The position numbers were made by a program, and so were the translations under genes. A stretch of 52,747 nucleotides of DNA from Cyclobacteriaceae bacterium (GTDB lineage Bacteria > Bacteroidota > Bacteroidia > Cytophagales > Cyclobacteriaceae). The stretch spans positions 1-52,747 of the forward strand of contig JAHEGY010000021.1 of NCBI GenBank assembly GCA_024644875.1, written 5' to 3'. Below, one piece after another: positions 17,634 through 26,166 of this stretch; the stretch's first letter is position 1, and the number at the start of each line of letters is the position of its first letter. The notes under the pieces were generated by a model, which saw nothing but the letters and a program-made list of their open reading frames with translations, searched no databases and was not told the DNA's origin.

Positions 17634-19124
17634 ATGATCAATCAACTTAGGGTAACTAATACCTTAACAAGGAAAAAGGAATTATTTGAACCAATTAATC
17701 CTCCTTTTGTAGGAATGTATGTTTGCGGACCTACAGTATATAGTGATGTTCATTTAGGGAATGTCAGGACTTTTCTTAGTTTTGACGTGATCAGCAGGTA
17801 CTTACAACACCTTGGATACAAGGTCAGGTATGTCCGGAATATAACTGATGTAGGACATCTTGAAAATGATCAGGATGAAGGAGAGGACAAGATTGCCAAA
17901 AAGGCAAAACTTGAGAATCTTGAACCTATGCAAATCGTGCAAAGGTATACGCTGGGATTTCATAAGGTAATGGAATTATTTAATATTCAGTCTCCTGATA
18001 TTGAACCAACAGCCACCGGTCATATACAGGAACAGATACAGATGATCGAAGAGATCCTGAAAAAAGGCTTAGCTTATGAGGTGAATGGATCAGTATATTT
18101 CGATATCAAATCATATAAGAAGTCAAATGATTATGGTATTCTCAGTGGCCGGGTACTTGAAGACCTTGTATCAGGCAGCAGGGATCTGGACAGGCAGGAT
18201 GAAAAGAAAAATGCTGAGGATTTTGCTTTATGGAAAAATGCCACACCTGAGCATATCATGAAATGGTCATCTCCCTGGGGTATTGGTTTCCCCGGATGGC
18301 ACCTTGAATGTTCGGTTATGAGTACCAAGTACCTTGGAAAAACTTTTGATATTCATGGCGGTGGAATGGACCTCAAATTCCCGCATCATGAATGCGAAAT
18401 TGCACAATCTGTGGGAGCTTATGATAAATCACCCGCAAAATACTGGCTCCACACCAATATGCTTACGGTGAATGGCCAGAAGATGAGCAAGTCCCTGGGT
18501 AATTCTTTTCTCCCGGAGGAATTATTAACAGGAGATCATGAATTACTTGATCAACCCTATTCTCCTATGACCGTACGGTTTTTTATGCTGCAGTCACACT
18601 ATTCGAGTACTCTTGATTTTTCAAATAATGCCCTTATGGCGGCTTTAAAAGGGTATAAAAAAATTGCGAATGGATTAAAGCTGGCTCGGTCACTGGAATA
18701 TTTTGATGATGGAGGTGGTGTAGTAAATGAAAAACAGGTACAGCAAATCAATCAAATTTGTGACAATTGTTACAGGGCAATGAATGATGATTTTAATACC
18801 GCCGTAACCATCAGCCATCTTTTCAACTTGTTGAAAAAAATAAATTCAATACAGACCGGCAATTTAAAACCCTCAGAGATCGGGAGTGTAATTTTTAATA
18901 AACTAATAGATACTTTTCTGGTTTTTACCTTAGATATCCTTGGAATCCAGGAAGAGAAGATTGATGACCAGGAGAGACTGTTAAAAATCTTGTTGCAGTT
19001 CTACAAAGAAGCCAAAATGGCCAGGGATTATGATAAAGTAGACCGGATACGGGCGGAACTTAAAAAACTTGGTATCGTTCTAAAGGATATGAAAAATGAA
19101 ATTGACTGGGCGTATGAAGAATGA
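17634..19124 (+). CDS. cysS: Cysteinyl-tRNA synthetase
   Basis: Class I aminoacyl-tRNA synthetase charging tRNA-Cys. The 496-residue protein has the HIGH-type motif in VHLGNVRT, KMSKSLGNS, and the zinc ligands expected for CysRS (Cys in CGPTVY, Cys in LECSVMS, His in FPHHECE). The C-terminal DALR-type helical domain is present. Length is normal. A short inverted repeat (ATTCT-TT-AGAAT) lies just before the start. The following peptidase gene overlaps its end by 11 bases, implying one transcript. Confidence 0.98.
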   Translation: MINQLRVTNTLTRKKELFEPINPPFVGMYVCGPTVYSDVHLGNVRTFLSFDVISRYLQHLGYKVRYVRNITDVGHLENDQDEGEDKIAKKAKLENLEPMQIVQRYTLGFHKVMELFNIQSPDIEPTATGHIQEQIQMIEEILKKGLAYEVNGSVYFDIKSYKKSNDYGILSGRVLEDLVSGSRDLDRQDEKKNAEDFALWKNATPEHIMKWSSPWGIGFPGWHLECSVMSTKYLGKTFDIHGGGMDLKFPHHECEIAQSVGAYDKSPAKYWLHTNMLTVNGQKMSKSLGNSFLPEELLTGDHELLDQPYSPMTVRFFMLQSHYSSTLDFSNNALMAALKGYKKIANGLKLARSLEYFDDGGGVVNEKQVQQINQICDNCYRAMNDDFNTAVTISHLFNLLKKINSIQTGNLKPSEIGSVIFNKLIDTFLVFTLDILGIQEEKIDDQERLLKILLQFYKEAKMARDYDKVDRIRAELKKLGIVLKDMKNEIDWAYEE

Positions 19125-20130
19125 TTTGTATCCGGCAAATATACTATTTCTAATAATTATCCTGGTTTTTACCGGATGTAAGTCAAACAAAGATCTCGAT
19201 AATAAGAGGGAAGTTCCTTCAGAGCTAAAGCCACTCGTTGCTGCACCGGAATTTAATGCTGATTCAGCATATTATTATATTCAGAAACAGGTTGAATTTG
19301 GTCCCAGAATTCCCAATACCCCCGCTCACTATCAGACTGGAACCTATTTAGAGAAGAAATTGAGATCCTTCAATGCTTCAGTAGAATTGCAGGAATTTCA
19401 GGAAGCGACCTATAATGGTGAAGTCCTCTCCCTGAAAAATATTATCGCCAGCTTTCATCCTGAAAAATCAAGAAGGATATTACTTGGGGCACATTGGGAT
19501 ACAAGGCCTTTTTCGGATAAAGATCCGAAAAATCCTCAGATGCCTTTTGATGGTGCAAATGATGGAGGGAGTGGAGTGGGTGTGCTTCTTGAAATTGCCA
19601 GGGTCGTTTCGATCCATGAACCAAAAAATGCAGGGATTGATATCATCTTTTTCGATGGGGAAGATTATGGGGAACCTGAATTCAATAAAGAGGAAGTTAT
19701 AAATTCAGGTAAGATCTATTGGTGCCTCGGTTCACAATATTGGTCGAAAAATAAACATAAAAGAAATTATATGGCCTATTATGGAATATTACTAGATATG
19801 GTTGGTGGCCGCGGTGCAACGTTTTACAAAGAAGGAGGATCTATGCAGTTTGCAAGGAAAATCGTTGAAAAAGTCTGGGATACAGGGCATAGAGCAGGAT
19901 TTGGCCAATATTTTATCAACCAGACCAGTCCTGGAATAACTGATGACCATATTTTTGTAAACCGCGATGCTAAAATTCCAATGATCAATATTGTGGAATA
20001 TGATCCCGACGATCCTAATTCCTATTTTGGGGCCTACCATCACACCCAGGATGATAATATGGAACTGATCGATAGAAATACGATCAGGGCCGTAGGTCAG
20101 ACATTACTTCATGTCATTTACAATGAATAG
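19114..20130 (+). CDS. M28 family zinc peptidase / glutaminyl-peptide cyclotransferase-like lipoprotein
   Basis: A 338-residue lipoprotein (lipobox VFTGC) of the M28 family. Metal-site motifs are visible in order: GAHWDTRPF (His), DGANDGGSG (bridging Asp), FDGEDYGEP (Glu), LLDMVGGRGATF (Asp) and YHHTQDDN (His). The DTRPFSDKDP segment and overall length resemble bacterial glutaminyl cyclases, which convert N-terminal Gln to pyroglutamate; an aminopeptidase is the alternative. Pyroglutamate ends are common on exported Bacteroidota proteins. Start at the second ATG (19114) gives a compact signal peptide; 19096 is also possible. Confidence 0.85.
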   Translation: MKNDLYPANILFLIIILVFTGCKSNKDLDNKREVPSELKPLVAAPEFNADSAYYYIQKQVEFGPRIPNTPAHYQTGTYLEKKLRSFNASVELQEFQEATYNGEVLSLKNIIASFHPEKSRRILLGAHWDTRPFSDKDPKNPQMPFDGANDGGSGVGVLLEIARVVSIHEPKNAGIDIIFFDGEDYGEPEFNKEEVINSGKIYWCLGSQYWSKNKHKRNYMAYYGILLDMVGGRGATFYKEGGSMQFARKIVEKVWDTGHRAGFGQYFINQTSPGITDDHIFVNRDAKIPMINIVEYDPDDPNSYFGAYHHTQDDNMELIDRNTIRAVGQTLLHVIYNE

Positions 20131-20151
20131 GGTAAAATATATTGAATTGGT

Positions 20152-20159
20152 TATTTTTG
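20152..20159 (+). promoter_or_regulatory. Possible ffh promoter -7 element
   Basis: TATTTTTG matches TAnnTTTG exactly, 20 bases before the ffh ATG. No clear TTTG is seen at the expected upstream spacing, so support is partial. Confidence 0.35.
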
Positions 20160-20179
20160 CTGTTTAAAGCATTCAGAAT

Positions 20180-21514
20180 ATGTTCGAAAATTTAAATTAT
20201 AAGTTAGAAAAGGCTTTTAAATCGCTAAAGGGACAGGGAAGGATCACGGAAATAAATGTGGCTGCCACTGTAAAAGAGATACGAAGAGCTCTTATCGACG
20301 CTGATGTTAATTACAAAGTAGCCAAGGAGGTTACTGATAAGATCAAGGAAGAAGCACTGGGTCGTGATGTGTTGATTTCTGTTTCTCCGGGGCAGTTATT
20401 AACAAAAATAGTTGCTGAGGAACTTACAGAACTGATGGGTGGGACTCAGGAGGAGATTAATCTGAAAGGCGAGCCTGCTGTAATACTCATCGCTGGCTTG
20501 CAGGGATCCGGAAAAACAACCTTTGCCGGGAAGTTGGCAAGGCACCTGAAACCACAAAGCACCAATGTTCTTTTAGTTGCCTGTGATATATACAGGCCCG
20601 CTGCCATAGACCAGCTTCAGGTAATAGGGGAGCAGACCGATACTGAAGTATATGCGGAACCTGAAAATAAGAATGCACTTGAAATTGCAAAGAATGCCAT
20701 TAAACATGCCAGGTCAACCAATAAGAAGTTTGTGATCATTGATACTGCAGGCCGGCTTGCAGTTGATGAACAGATGATGAAAGAAATCACATCTTTGAAG
20801 GAATCCCTGACTCCCTCCGAAACTTTATTTGTTGTGGATTCAATGACAGGTCAGGATGCAGTGAATACGGCCAAGACGTTTAACGAACAACTGGATTTTG
20901 ACGGTGTGGTATTAACAAAGCTTGATGGTGATTCTCGTGGTGGAGCAGCATTATCCATCAGAACTGTTGTTGACAAGCCCATAAAATTTATCAGTACAGG
21001 TGAAAAAATGGATGCTATCGATGTTTTTCACCCTGATAGGATGGCCCAGAGAATTCTGGGAATGGGCGATGTGATATCACTTGTTGAAAGGGCTCAACAA
21101 ACTTTTGATGAAGATGAAGCCCGGCGTTTAAATAAGAAGATCCGTAAAAACCAATTTGATTTTAATGATTTCCTTTCTCAGCTTCAGCAAATTAAGAAGA
21201 TGGGTAATATCAAGGACCTGGTCGGAATGATACCAGGCATGGGTAAGGCCTTAAAAGGAATTGATTTAGATGATGATTCTTTCAAGCCTATCGAGGCCAT
21301 CATACGTTCAATGACCGTACTCGAAAGGGAGAATCCTGAAATTTTAAATGGAAGCCGACGTAAACGGATTGCTCTTGGAAGCGGCACATCCGTTCAAGAG
21401 GTCAATAACCTGCTCAAACAATTTGGCGAGATGAAAAAAATGATGAAGACCATGAATAAAATGGGAGGCAAAAGAAGTCTGGCCAACATGAATTTCCCTG
21501 GTGCTCCCAGGTAA
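20180..21514 (+). CDS. ffh: Signal recognition particle protein Ffh
   Basis: Ffh is the GTPase of the signal recognition particle, targeting nascent inner-membrane and exported proteins to FtsY. The 444-residue protein has the N domain, the G domain with [20 protein letters not shown] and [14 protein letters not shown], and the Met-rich M domain ([22 protein letters not shown]) that binds 4.5S RNA and signal peptides. Full length. The 4.5S RNA gene is not in this window. Convergent with PDH E1-beta one base away. Confidence 0.98.
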   Translation: MFENLNYKLEKAFKSLKGQGRITEINVAATVKEIRRALIDADVNYKVAKEVTDKIKEEALGRDVLISVSPGQLLTKIVAEELTELMGGTQEEINLKGEPAVILIAGLQGSGKTTFAGKLARHLKPQSTNVLLVACDIYRPAAIDQLQVIGEQTDTEVYAEPENKNALEIAKNAIKHARSTNKKFVIIDTAGRLAVDEQMMKEITSLKESLTPSETLFVVDSMTGQDAVNTAKTFNEQLDFDGVVLTKLDGDSRGGAALSIRTVVDKPIKFISTGEKMDAIDVFHPDRMAQRILGMGDVISLVERAQQTFDEDEARRLNKKIRKNQFDFNDFLSQLQQIKKMGNIKDLVGMIPGMGKALKGIDLDDDSFKPIEAIIRSMTVLERENPEILNGSRRKRIALGSGTSVQEVNNLLKQFGEMKKMMKTMNKMGGKRSLANMNFPGAPR

Positions 21515-21515
21515 T

Positions 21516-22493
21516 TTATACGTACATCACAGATTTTACTGCTTCAATCGTCTTTTTTACATTTGGTAAGGCAACTTCAATTAATGTTGGAGCATATGGG
21601 AAGGGTACATCTGCACATGTAATTCTTTGAATCGGAGCATCCAGATAATCGAAAGCGTTCTTCTGTACATGATAGGTAACTTCTGAAGATATTGACGCAA
21701 GTGGCCATGCTTCTTCAACTATGACCAGTCTGTTGGTCTTTTTTACTGAGTCTACAATCGCTTTATAATCAATGGGTCGAATAGTCCTTAAATCAATGAT
21801 TTCGCATGAAATCCCATCTTTTTCGAGTTCCTTTGCAGCCTCATTTGCCACCTTAATTATTTTACCAAAGGAAACTAATGTTACGTCTTTACCTTCCTTT
21901 ATAACATCGGCTGCACCGATAGGTATAAGATATTCGCCTTCCGGCACCTCACCCTTTTCTCCATACATTAGCTCTGATTCCATAAAAATTACCGGATCAT
22001 TATCCCGAATAGAAGATTTCAGCAGCCCTTTGGCATCATAAGGATTTGATGGTACTACCACTTTTAATCCTGGTGTATTGGCATACCAATTTTCAAAGTT
22101 CTGAGAGTGTTGAGCTGCTAACTGGCCTGCATTTCCAGTTGCACCACGAAAAACGATAGGTACAGGATACTGCCCTCCGGACATATAAAGCATTTTTGCT
22201 GCGCCATTGATGAGCTGGTCAATAGCCACAAGTGAAAAATTAAATGTCATAAACTCGATGATAGGTCTTAACCCATTCATAGCGGCACCAATTCCTAATC
22301 CTGCAAAACCAAGTTCGGTAATTGGGGTATCAAGAATCCTTTCAGGACCAAATTCATCAAGCATCCCTTGACTTACTTTATAAGCACCATTGTATTCGGC
22401 GACTTCCTCCCCCATCAGAAATACAGACTTATCGCGTCTCATTTCTTCACTCATTGCTTCTCGAAGCGCTTCTCTAAATTGAATTTCTCTCAT
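21516..22493 (-). CDS. pdhB: Pyruvate dehydrogenase complex E1 component, beta subunit
   Basis: The 325-residue protein is the beta chain of a thiamine-diphosphate 2-oxoacid dehydrogenase. It begins with the usual REIQFREALREAMSEEM and has LMGEEVAEYNGAYKVS, TPITELGFAG, GLRPIIEFMTFNF and the C-terminal transketolase domain with LVIVEEAWP. Pyruvate specificity is the most likely assignment from overall similarity; a branched-chain 2-oxoacid enzyme is the alternative. The alpha subunit is not adjacent, so E1 is encoded at two loci. A well-formed promoter precedes it. The cell also has PFOR (nifJ at 51492), so both aerobic and anaerobic pyruvate oxidation are present. Confidence 0.92.
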   Translation of the reverse strand: MREIQFREALREAMSEEMRRDKSVFLMGEEVAEYNGAYKVSQGMLDEFGPERILDTPITELGFAGLGIGAAMNGLRPIIEFMTFNFSLVAIDQLINGAAKMLYMSGGQYPVPIVFRGATGNAGQLAAQHSQNFENWYANTPGLKVVVPSNPYDAKGLLKSSIRDNDPVIFMESELMYGEKGEVPEGEYLIPIGAADVIKEGKDVTLVSFGKIIKVANEAAKELEKDGISCEIIDLRTIRPIDYKAIVDSVKKTNRLVIVEEAWPLASISSEVTYHVQKNAFDYLDAPIQRITCADVPFPYAPTLIEVALPNVKKTIEAVKSVMYV

Positions 22494-22515
22494 ACTATTT
22501 GATTAAAGCGGATTG

Positions 22516-22547
22516 CAAAAATATGAATTAGGTTCTCAAATAACAAA
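22516..22547 (-). promoter_or_regulatory. Promoter of pdhB
   Basis: On the minus strand TTTG (22544-22547), a 20-base spacer and TATTTTTG (22516-22523) fit the Bacteroidota promoter consensus. The start would fall about 16 bases before the ATG. Confidence 0.55.
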
Positions 22548-22570
22548 GCAGACAGGAATGAAAACATAAA

Positions 22571-22606
22571 AAAAAGGCTGATGTTTTTATATACCAGCCT
22601 TTTTTC
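22571..22606 (-). terminator. Rho-independent terminator of the OmpA/TPR lipoprotein gene
   Basis: GGCTG and CAGCC, flanked by A6 and T6, form a stem of up to 11 bp with a 14-base loop; on the minus strand it is followed by a run of T. It lies 16 bases after the stop of the gene at 22622. The flanking A/T tracts mean it could also act from the plus side. Confidence 0.85.
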
Positions 22607-22621
22607 AATTATTAATAATTA

Positions 22622-24454
22622 TTACTGTAACGCACTTCTAAAGCTATCCGTATCTGCGAATTTAATAAATTCGAGATCGTTCAAAGCAACTTCTTTTAAA
22701 TCAGGATCTTTCTGAACCGCTGATTTAAGATTTGAAGCTACCTCATCTCCATTTCCTGATCTTGCAGCTACGATTGCCTTTCCATAGTATGCCATGGCAT
22801 AATCTGCATTTTTCTCAACAGCTTCATCAAAGTTATTGGTAGCTGCATCGTATTCCTTCTTGAGAAGATATGCCAGGCCTCTGTTAAAGAGGTTAGGGCA
22901 AATTTCTTCAACATTTGATAATGTCTGAACAGCAGCGTCATAATCACCAGCACCTATTTCCAAAGCACCCTTCACGCCATTGAATCCTTTAGCATGTTTT
23001 ACCGGAGGGTTCATTTCGATAGCTTTTGATAATTCTTCATGAGCCGGACCGTCCATATCTATCAGTGCCATTGCAACCCCCAGGTTACCATGTGCATGTG
23101 GATTGGTTTCACGAGCCTTTATTGAAATTTCAAATTGCACAACAGCTTTCTCGTAATGAACGGTAGGATCATTTCCAAGAAGATAATCCTCTACTGCCAT
23201 GATCAAATAAACAGCTCCTAAGTTATTATGGGAAGCAAATTGCGGATATTGCTTAGTAGCAACCAGGTAAATGGCTTCTTTTTCAGCCAGTGAAGGTGTT
23301 AAATGAGCAGCATACGCTAATTCACCATATGAAAGGGTATCAGCAGGAGCTTTACCTTCAACAATCATTTTGGCCAGAACAGCAATTTCAGCATCAGACC
23401 TCTTATCAATAACTTTCAGGATCTCTGTTTGAGCGGATCGTAAACCAGGATAGATATCAGCAAAGACCTTCTTGTATGAAGAGAGTTTTTGCATTCTCTT
23501 TTCCTTATCTTCAAAGGTTCCACTGCCATTGATTACATTAAGAATTTCCTGCTTTTCAGCGGCTGAGATTTTATCATATCCGCTTAAGGCTTTTTTGAAA
23601 CCGGTCCAGTCATCAATAACAGGCTTAAGAATGAACTTAATAGAATCAGCCATTCCTTTATAATCATAACGCTTCATTTGCGCATGGTAGTAATCTTCAA
23701 TTCTTTTTGCCCTGTCATTAGCAAGATCAGTATTTACTCTTTCTGTTCCTTCAGGAGAGTGTGTACCCGTTATTGTAACAGTTCTTGTTACATTCTTATC
23801 TGCGATAAAAGCGGATAAAAACCTTTGTTTATCTCTGTTTGATTCTCCATCAGTATTAAGAGATGCTCTAAGGTAAGAACGACCCTGATCAAAATAGAAG
23901 TTTACATTAACCGGCTCTAGTTCTTCATTAGGAGTCCAGCCGTCAACTTCATCATCTTTGTAGTCATATCTTACAAAAGCTACATAGAACTCATCTTGTG
24001 CAAGCCATGGAGTTGTAATCAAACCAGGTGCAATTGGCATTCCTGGAGTAGCTTCAACCTCTTTGTTTTTCCTTGGGTCAATTGCATAGCCTTGAACTAC
24101 AAGATTGCCATCTTCCATGCCAGGAGCATACTCAAAGCTGTAATTTTTGACCATTCTGGGTTGATTTGTATCCCTGTCCGGGAAATCATTGGCTACGAAT
24201 TCAATCCTTTCAAGATCATAGGACTGACCTTCGTATTCGTATCTGGCATCTAAAGCATACACCAAATTCTTTTTCAACATTTTTACTGGAAGAGTTGCAG
24301 ATACTTCGACATCTACGGTATTTCCATGTAATTCAAGAGGATTTGGAGTTACTTTTAGATCCTGATCCTTAGCCATTTTTACCATCTGGTTTAGCGCACA
24401 ACCAGAAAAAAATATGGTACCTATAATTGCTAACGCGAAACTTAATCTTCTCAT
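22622..24454 (-). CDS. Lipoprotein with OmpA-like and tetratricopeptide repeat regions
   Basis: The start at 24454 gives a 610-residue protein with a lipoprotein signal (IIGTIFFSGC, Cys19); an upstream frame extension to 24613 runs through the promoter region and is rejected. Residues 45-180 are beta-rich. Residues 183-260 resemble an OmpA C-terminal domain (VNFYFDQG..., ITGTHSPEGTERVN, LANDRAKRI), with the SPEG form common in Bacteroidales. Residues 385-600 are TPR-like helices (HNNLGAVYLIMA, AHGNLGVAMAL, FNRGLAYLLKKEYDAA, AMAYYGKAIVAA). Likely an outer-membrane, peptidoglycan-associated scaffold. Exact role unknown. It has its own promoter and terminator. Confidence 0.8.
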   Translation of the reverse strand: MRRLSFALAIIGTIFFSGCALNQMVKMAKDQDLKVTPNPLELHGNTVDVEVSATLPVKMLKKNLVYALDARYEYEGQSYDLERIEFVANDFPDRDTNQPRMVKNYSFEYAPGMEDGNLVVQGYAIDPRKNKEVEATPGMPIAPGLITTPWLAQDEFYVAFVRYDYKDDEVDGWTPNEELEPVNVNFYFDQGRSYLRASLNTDGESNRDKQRFLSAFIADKNVTRTVTITGTHSPEGTERVNTDLANDRAKRIEDYYHAQMKRYDYKGMADSIKFILKPVIDDWTGFKKALSGYDKISAAEKQEILNVINGSGTFEDKEKRMQKLSSYKKVFADIYPGLRSAQTEILKVIDKRSDAEIAVLAKMIVEGKAPADTLSYGELAYAAHLTPSLAEKEAIYLVATKQYPQFASHNNLGAVYLIMAVEDYLLGNDPTVHYEKAVVQFEISIKARETNPHAHGNLGVAMALIDMDGPAHEELSKAIEMNPPVKHAKGFNGVKGALEIGAGDYDAAVQTLSNVEEICPNLFNRGLAYLLKKEYDAATNNFDEAVEKNADYAMAYYGKAIVAARSGNGDEVASNLKSAVQKDPDLKEVALNDLEFIKFADTDSFRSALQ

Positions 24455-24544
24455 TGGATTAGTTGGTTTAGTTATAATTATTAATAATTTTTTAAAAGTT
24501 ATCTCAAAAATAATAATGCAATAATAGCTATAAAAAACAACAGA

Positions 24545-24552
24545 CAAAACTA
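24545..24552 (-). promoter_or_regulatory. -7 element of the OmpA/TPR lipoprotein promoter
   Basis: TAGTTTTG on the minus strand matches TAnnTTTG exactly, about 90 bases before the ATG at 24454. An upstream TTTG is not obvious. It sits back to back with the PspC promoter. Confidence 0.4.
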
Positions 24553-24557
24553 TTTTT

Positions 24558-24572
24558 AAACCAAATTGGTTT
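24558..24572. repeat. Palindrome between divergent promoters
   Basis: AAACCAA and TTGGTTT are exact inverted repeats around a single central A. The palindrome lies between the back-to-back -7 elements at 24545-24552 and 24574-24581, a position suited to an operator controlling both genes. Its regulator is unknown. Confidence 0.5.
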
Positions 24573-24573
24573 T

Positions 24574-24581
24574 TAAATTTG
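24574..24581 (+). promoter_or_regulatory. -7 element of the pspC-like gene promoter
   Basis: TAAATTTG matches TAnnTTTG exactly and ends 17 bases before the ATG at 24599. The leader would be about ten bases. Confidence 0.45.
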
Positions 24582-24598
24582 TATAAATAATTATAAAA

Positions 24599-24817
24599 AT
24601 GAAAAGAATTCAAAACTTCTTTGAAGACAAGGCCTTCGGAGTATGTACTAAATTAGGAGAAAAATTGAAGATTCCCACTTCGAGTATCAGGATTTTTTTC
24701 ATTTATACATCCTTTCTTACTTTCGGCTCACCCGTGATTGTTTACCTTGCCATGGCGTTTACCCTGAATTTCAGGAAATGGTTAAGAAGAAGGAATAATA
24801 CGGTCTGGTATTATTGA
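24599..24817 (+). CDS. PspC domain family protein
   Basis: A 72-residue protein that is little more than a PspC domain: FGVCTKLGEKLKIPTSSIRIFFI, followed by a hydrophobic helix (FGSPVIVYLAMAFTL) and a basic tail. PspC-type proteins are inner-membrane partners in envelope-stress sensing; in Bacteroidota single-domain forms are common and uncharacterised. Its last 36 bases overlap the end of the convergent glycosyltransferase gene. It is divergent from an outer-membrane lipoprotein gene with a palindrome between the promoters. Confidence 0.82.
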   Translation: MKRIQNFFEDKAFGVCTKLGEKLKIPTSSIRIFFIYTSFLTFGSPVIVYLAMAFTLNFRKWLRRRNNTVWYY

Positions 24818-25825
24818 ACGTAAGTTGAAGAAAAATCTTTTATGTAAGATATAATACGATAATACGAGAATTCTCTTGTATTTTTCACCTGTTACCGGAA
24901 TTTCATTGATATATTTTTCTCTCTTTTTGAAGTAGTAGAAAAACCTCAGTATCACATGAAAATCAGCTTTTATAACGGCGAAGGCATCATTCAATGAATC
25001 TTTCAAAATGAATTTAAGAGCTGCGATAATATCCAGTAAAAACCTCATGGGGATTTTCCAGAGAAGACTTGATGTCCGTTCATTCTTAATTAAAGTTATA
25101 AGGCTGTTCCTGAAATTCAAATAGGTTTTCAAAGGATTGGTTTGGTTTAATGTGCCACCTCCAACATGGTAAACCGTACTGTTGCCATTATAGTAAATCA
25201 TCTGACCGGATCTTTTAACCCTCCAGCATAGGTCAATTTCTTCCATATGAGCAAAATAATCTTTATCAAACCCGCCATGATCACGGAAAACACTCGACCG
25301 AATCATCATGCAGGCACCGGAAGCCCAGAAAACAGGTCTGATATCATCATATTGTCCATAATCCTTTTCAATAGTCTGGAACAAACGTCCACGGCAAAAG
25401 GGATAGCCTAAAAGGTCTATAAAACCACCTGCTGCCCCGGCATATTCAAAATAGTCCTTATTAGAATAATCCAATAATTTGGGTTGACAGGCAGCAATGT
25501 TCTTGTTGTCTTCCATCAAAGCTATTAAAGGCCGAAGCCATCCCTCCGTAACTTCAATATCCGAATTCAGGAAAACATAATATTCAGCTTCAATATATTT
25601 TGCGGCCATATTATATCCGCCACTGTATCCTAAATTTTCCTCCAGTTCAATGCATTGAACTTTATTGGGGAAATTGTTCTTTAAATATTGTATGGATTGA
25701 TCAGTTGATTTATTATCAACCACATAAAGGGGATGGCCTTCATTATTATTAATAATACCCGGCAAAAATTTTTTCAGGAAATCAACACCGTTATAATTTA
25801 GAATTATGACAGCCAGTTTGTCCAT
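24782..25825 (-). CDS. Glycosyltransferase family 2
   Basis: A 347-residue GT2 (GT-A fold) enzyme. It begins LAVIILNYNGVDFLKKFLP, has DNKSTD, the ENLGYSGGYN segment, the metal-binding FLNSDIEV, and the acceptor-side motif HMEEIDLCWRVKRSG typical of rhamnosyltransferase-like GT2 proteins. It should add a nucleotide-sugar-derived residue to a cell-envelope glycan; donor and acceptor are not predictable. The start codon overlaps the ybaB stop by one base. The genes beyond ybaB (T9SS protein, hisS, kbl) run in the same direction. Confidence 0.9.
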   Translation of the reverse strand: MDKLAVIILNYNGVDFLKKFLPGIINNNEGHPLYVVDNKSTDQSIQYLKNNFPNKVQCIELEENLGYSGGYNMAAKYIEAEYYVFLNSDIEVTEGWLRPLIALMEDNKNIAACQPKLLDYSNKDYFEYAGAAGGFIDLLGYPFCRGRLFQTIEKDYGQYDDIRPVFWASGACMMIRSSVFRDHGGFDKDYFAHMEEIDLCWRVKRSGQMIYYNGNSTVYHVGGGTLNQTNPLKTYLNFRNSLITLIKNERTSSLLWKIPMRFLLDIIAALKFILKDSLNDAFAVIKADFHVILRFFYYFKKREKYINEIPVTGEKYKRILVLSYYILHKRFFFNLRSIIPDRIIPSS

Positions 25826-26154
25826 TAAACAAGATTTCCAAGATCCAGACCAGGAATATTGGGCAATAAACCACCAGTACTTTTTCGAATTTCTTCTTTT
25901 GCAAGAACTTCCGCCTCGGCTATTGCCTTGTTAACGGCGGCAATGATCAGGTCTTGCACCATCTCTTTATCTTCCGGTTTCAGTAAATCCTGATCAATAT
26001 TCATTTCAACTATTTGTTTTAATCCATTCACTTTTACACTTACCATTCCTGCTCCTGATTCACCTGTAGTATATATATTGCCTAGATTTTCATGTGCCTC
26101 TTTCATTTTGGCCTGTACTTCCCGCATCTTACCAAATAGGTCCATCATATTCAT
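25825..26154 (-). CDS. YbaB/EbfC family nucleoid-associated protein
   Basis: A 109-residue small DNA-binding protein of the YbaB/EbfC family. It starts with an amphipathic helix (MDLFGKMREVQAKMKEAHENL), then the beta sheet (GMVSVKVNGLKQIVEMNID) and a second long helix (MVQDLIIAAVNKAIAEAE), ending PNIPGL. Members form tweezer-like dimers on DNA. In many bacteria the gene neighbours dnaX-recR; here it sits between a T9SS protein and a glycosyltransferase. Confidence 0.93.
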   Translation of the reverse strand: MNMMDLFGKMREVQAKMKEAHENLGNIYTTGESGAGMVSVKVNGLKQIVEMNIDQDLLKPEDKEMVQDLIIAAVNKAIAEAEVLAKEEIRKSTGGLLPNIPGLDLGNLV

Positions 26155-26166
26155 ATTTTAATTTTT

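Noticed and set aside
24455-24613. 53-residue N-terminal extension of the OmpA/TPR lipoprotein
   Set aside because: It would cross the promoter and palindrome and would bury the lipoprotein signal peptide.
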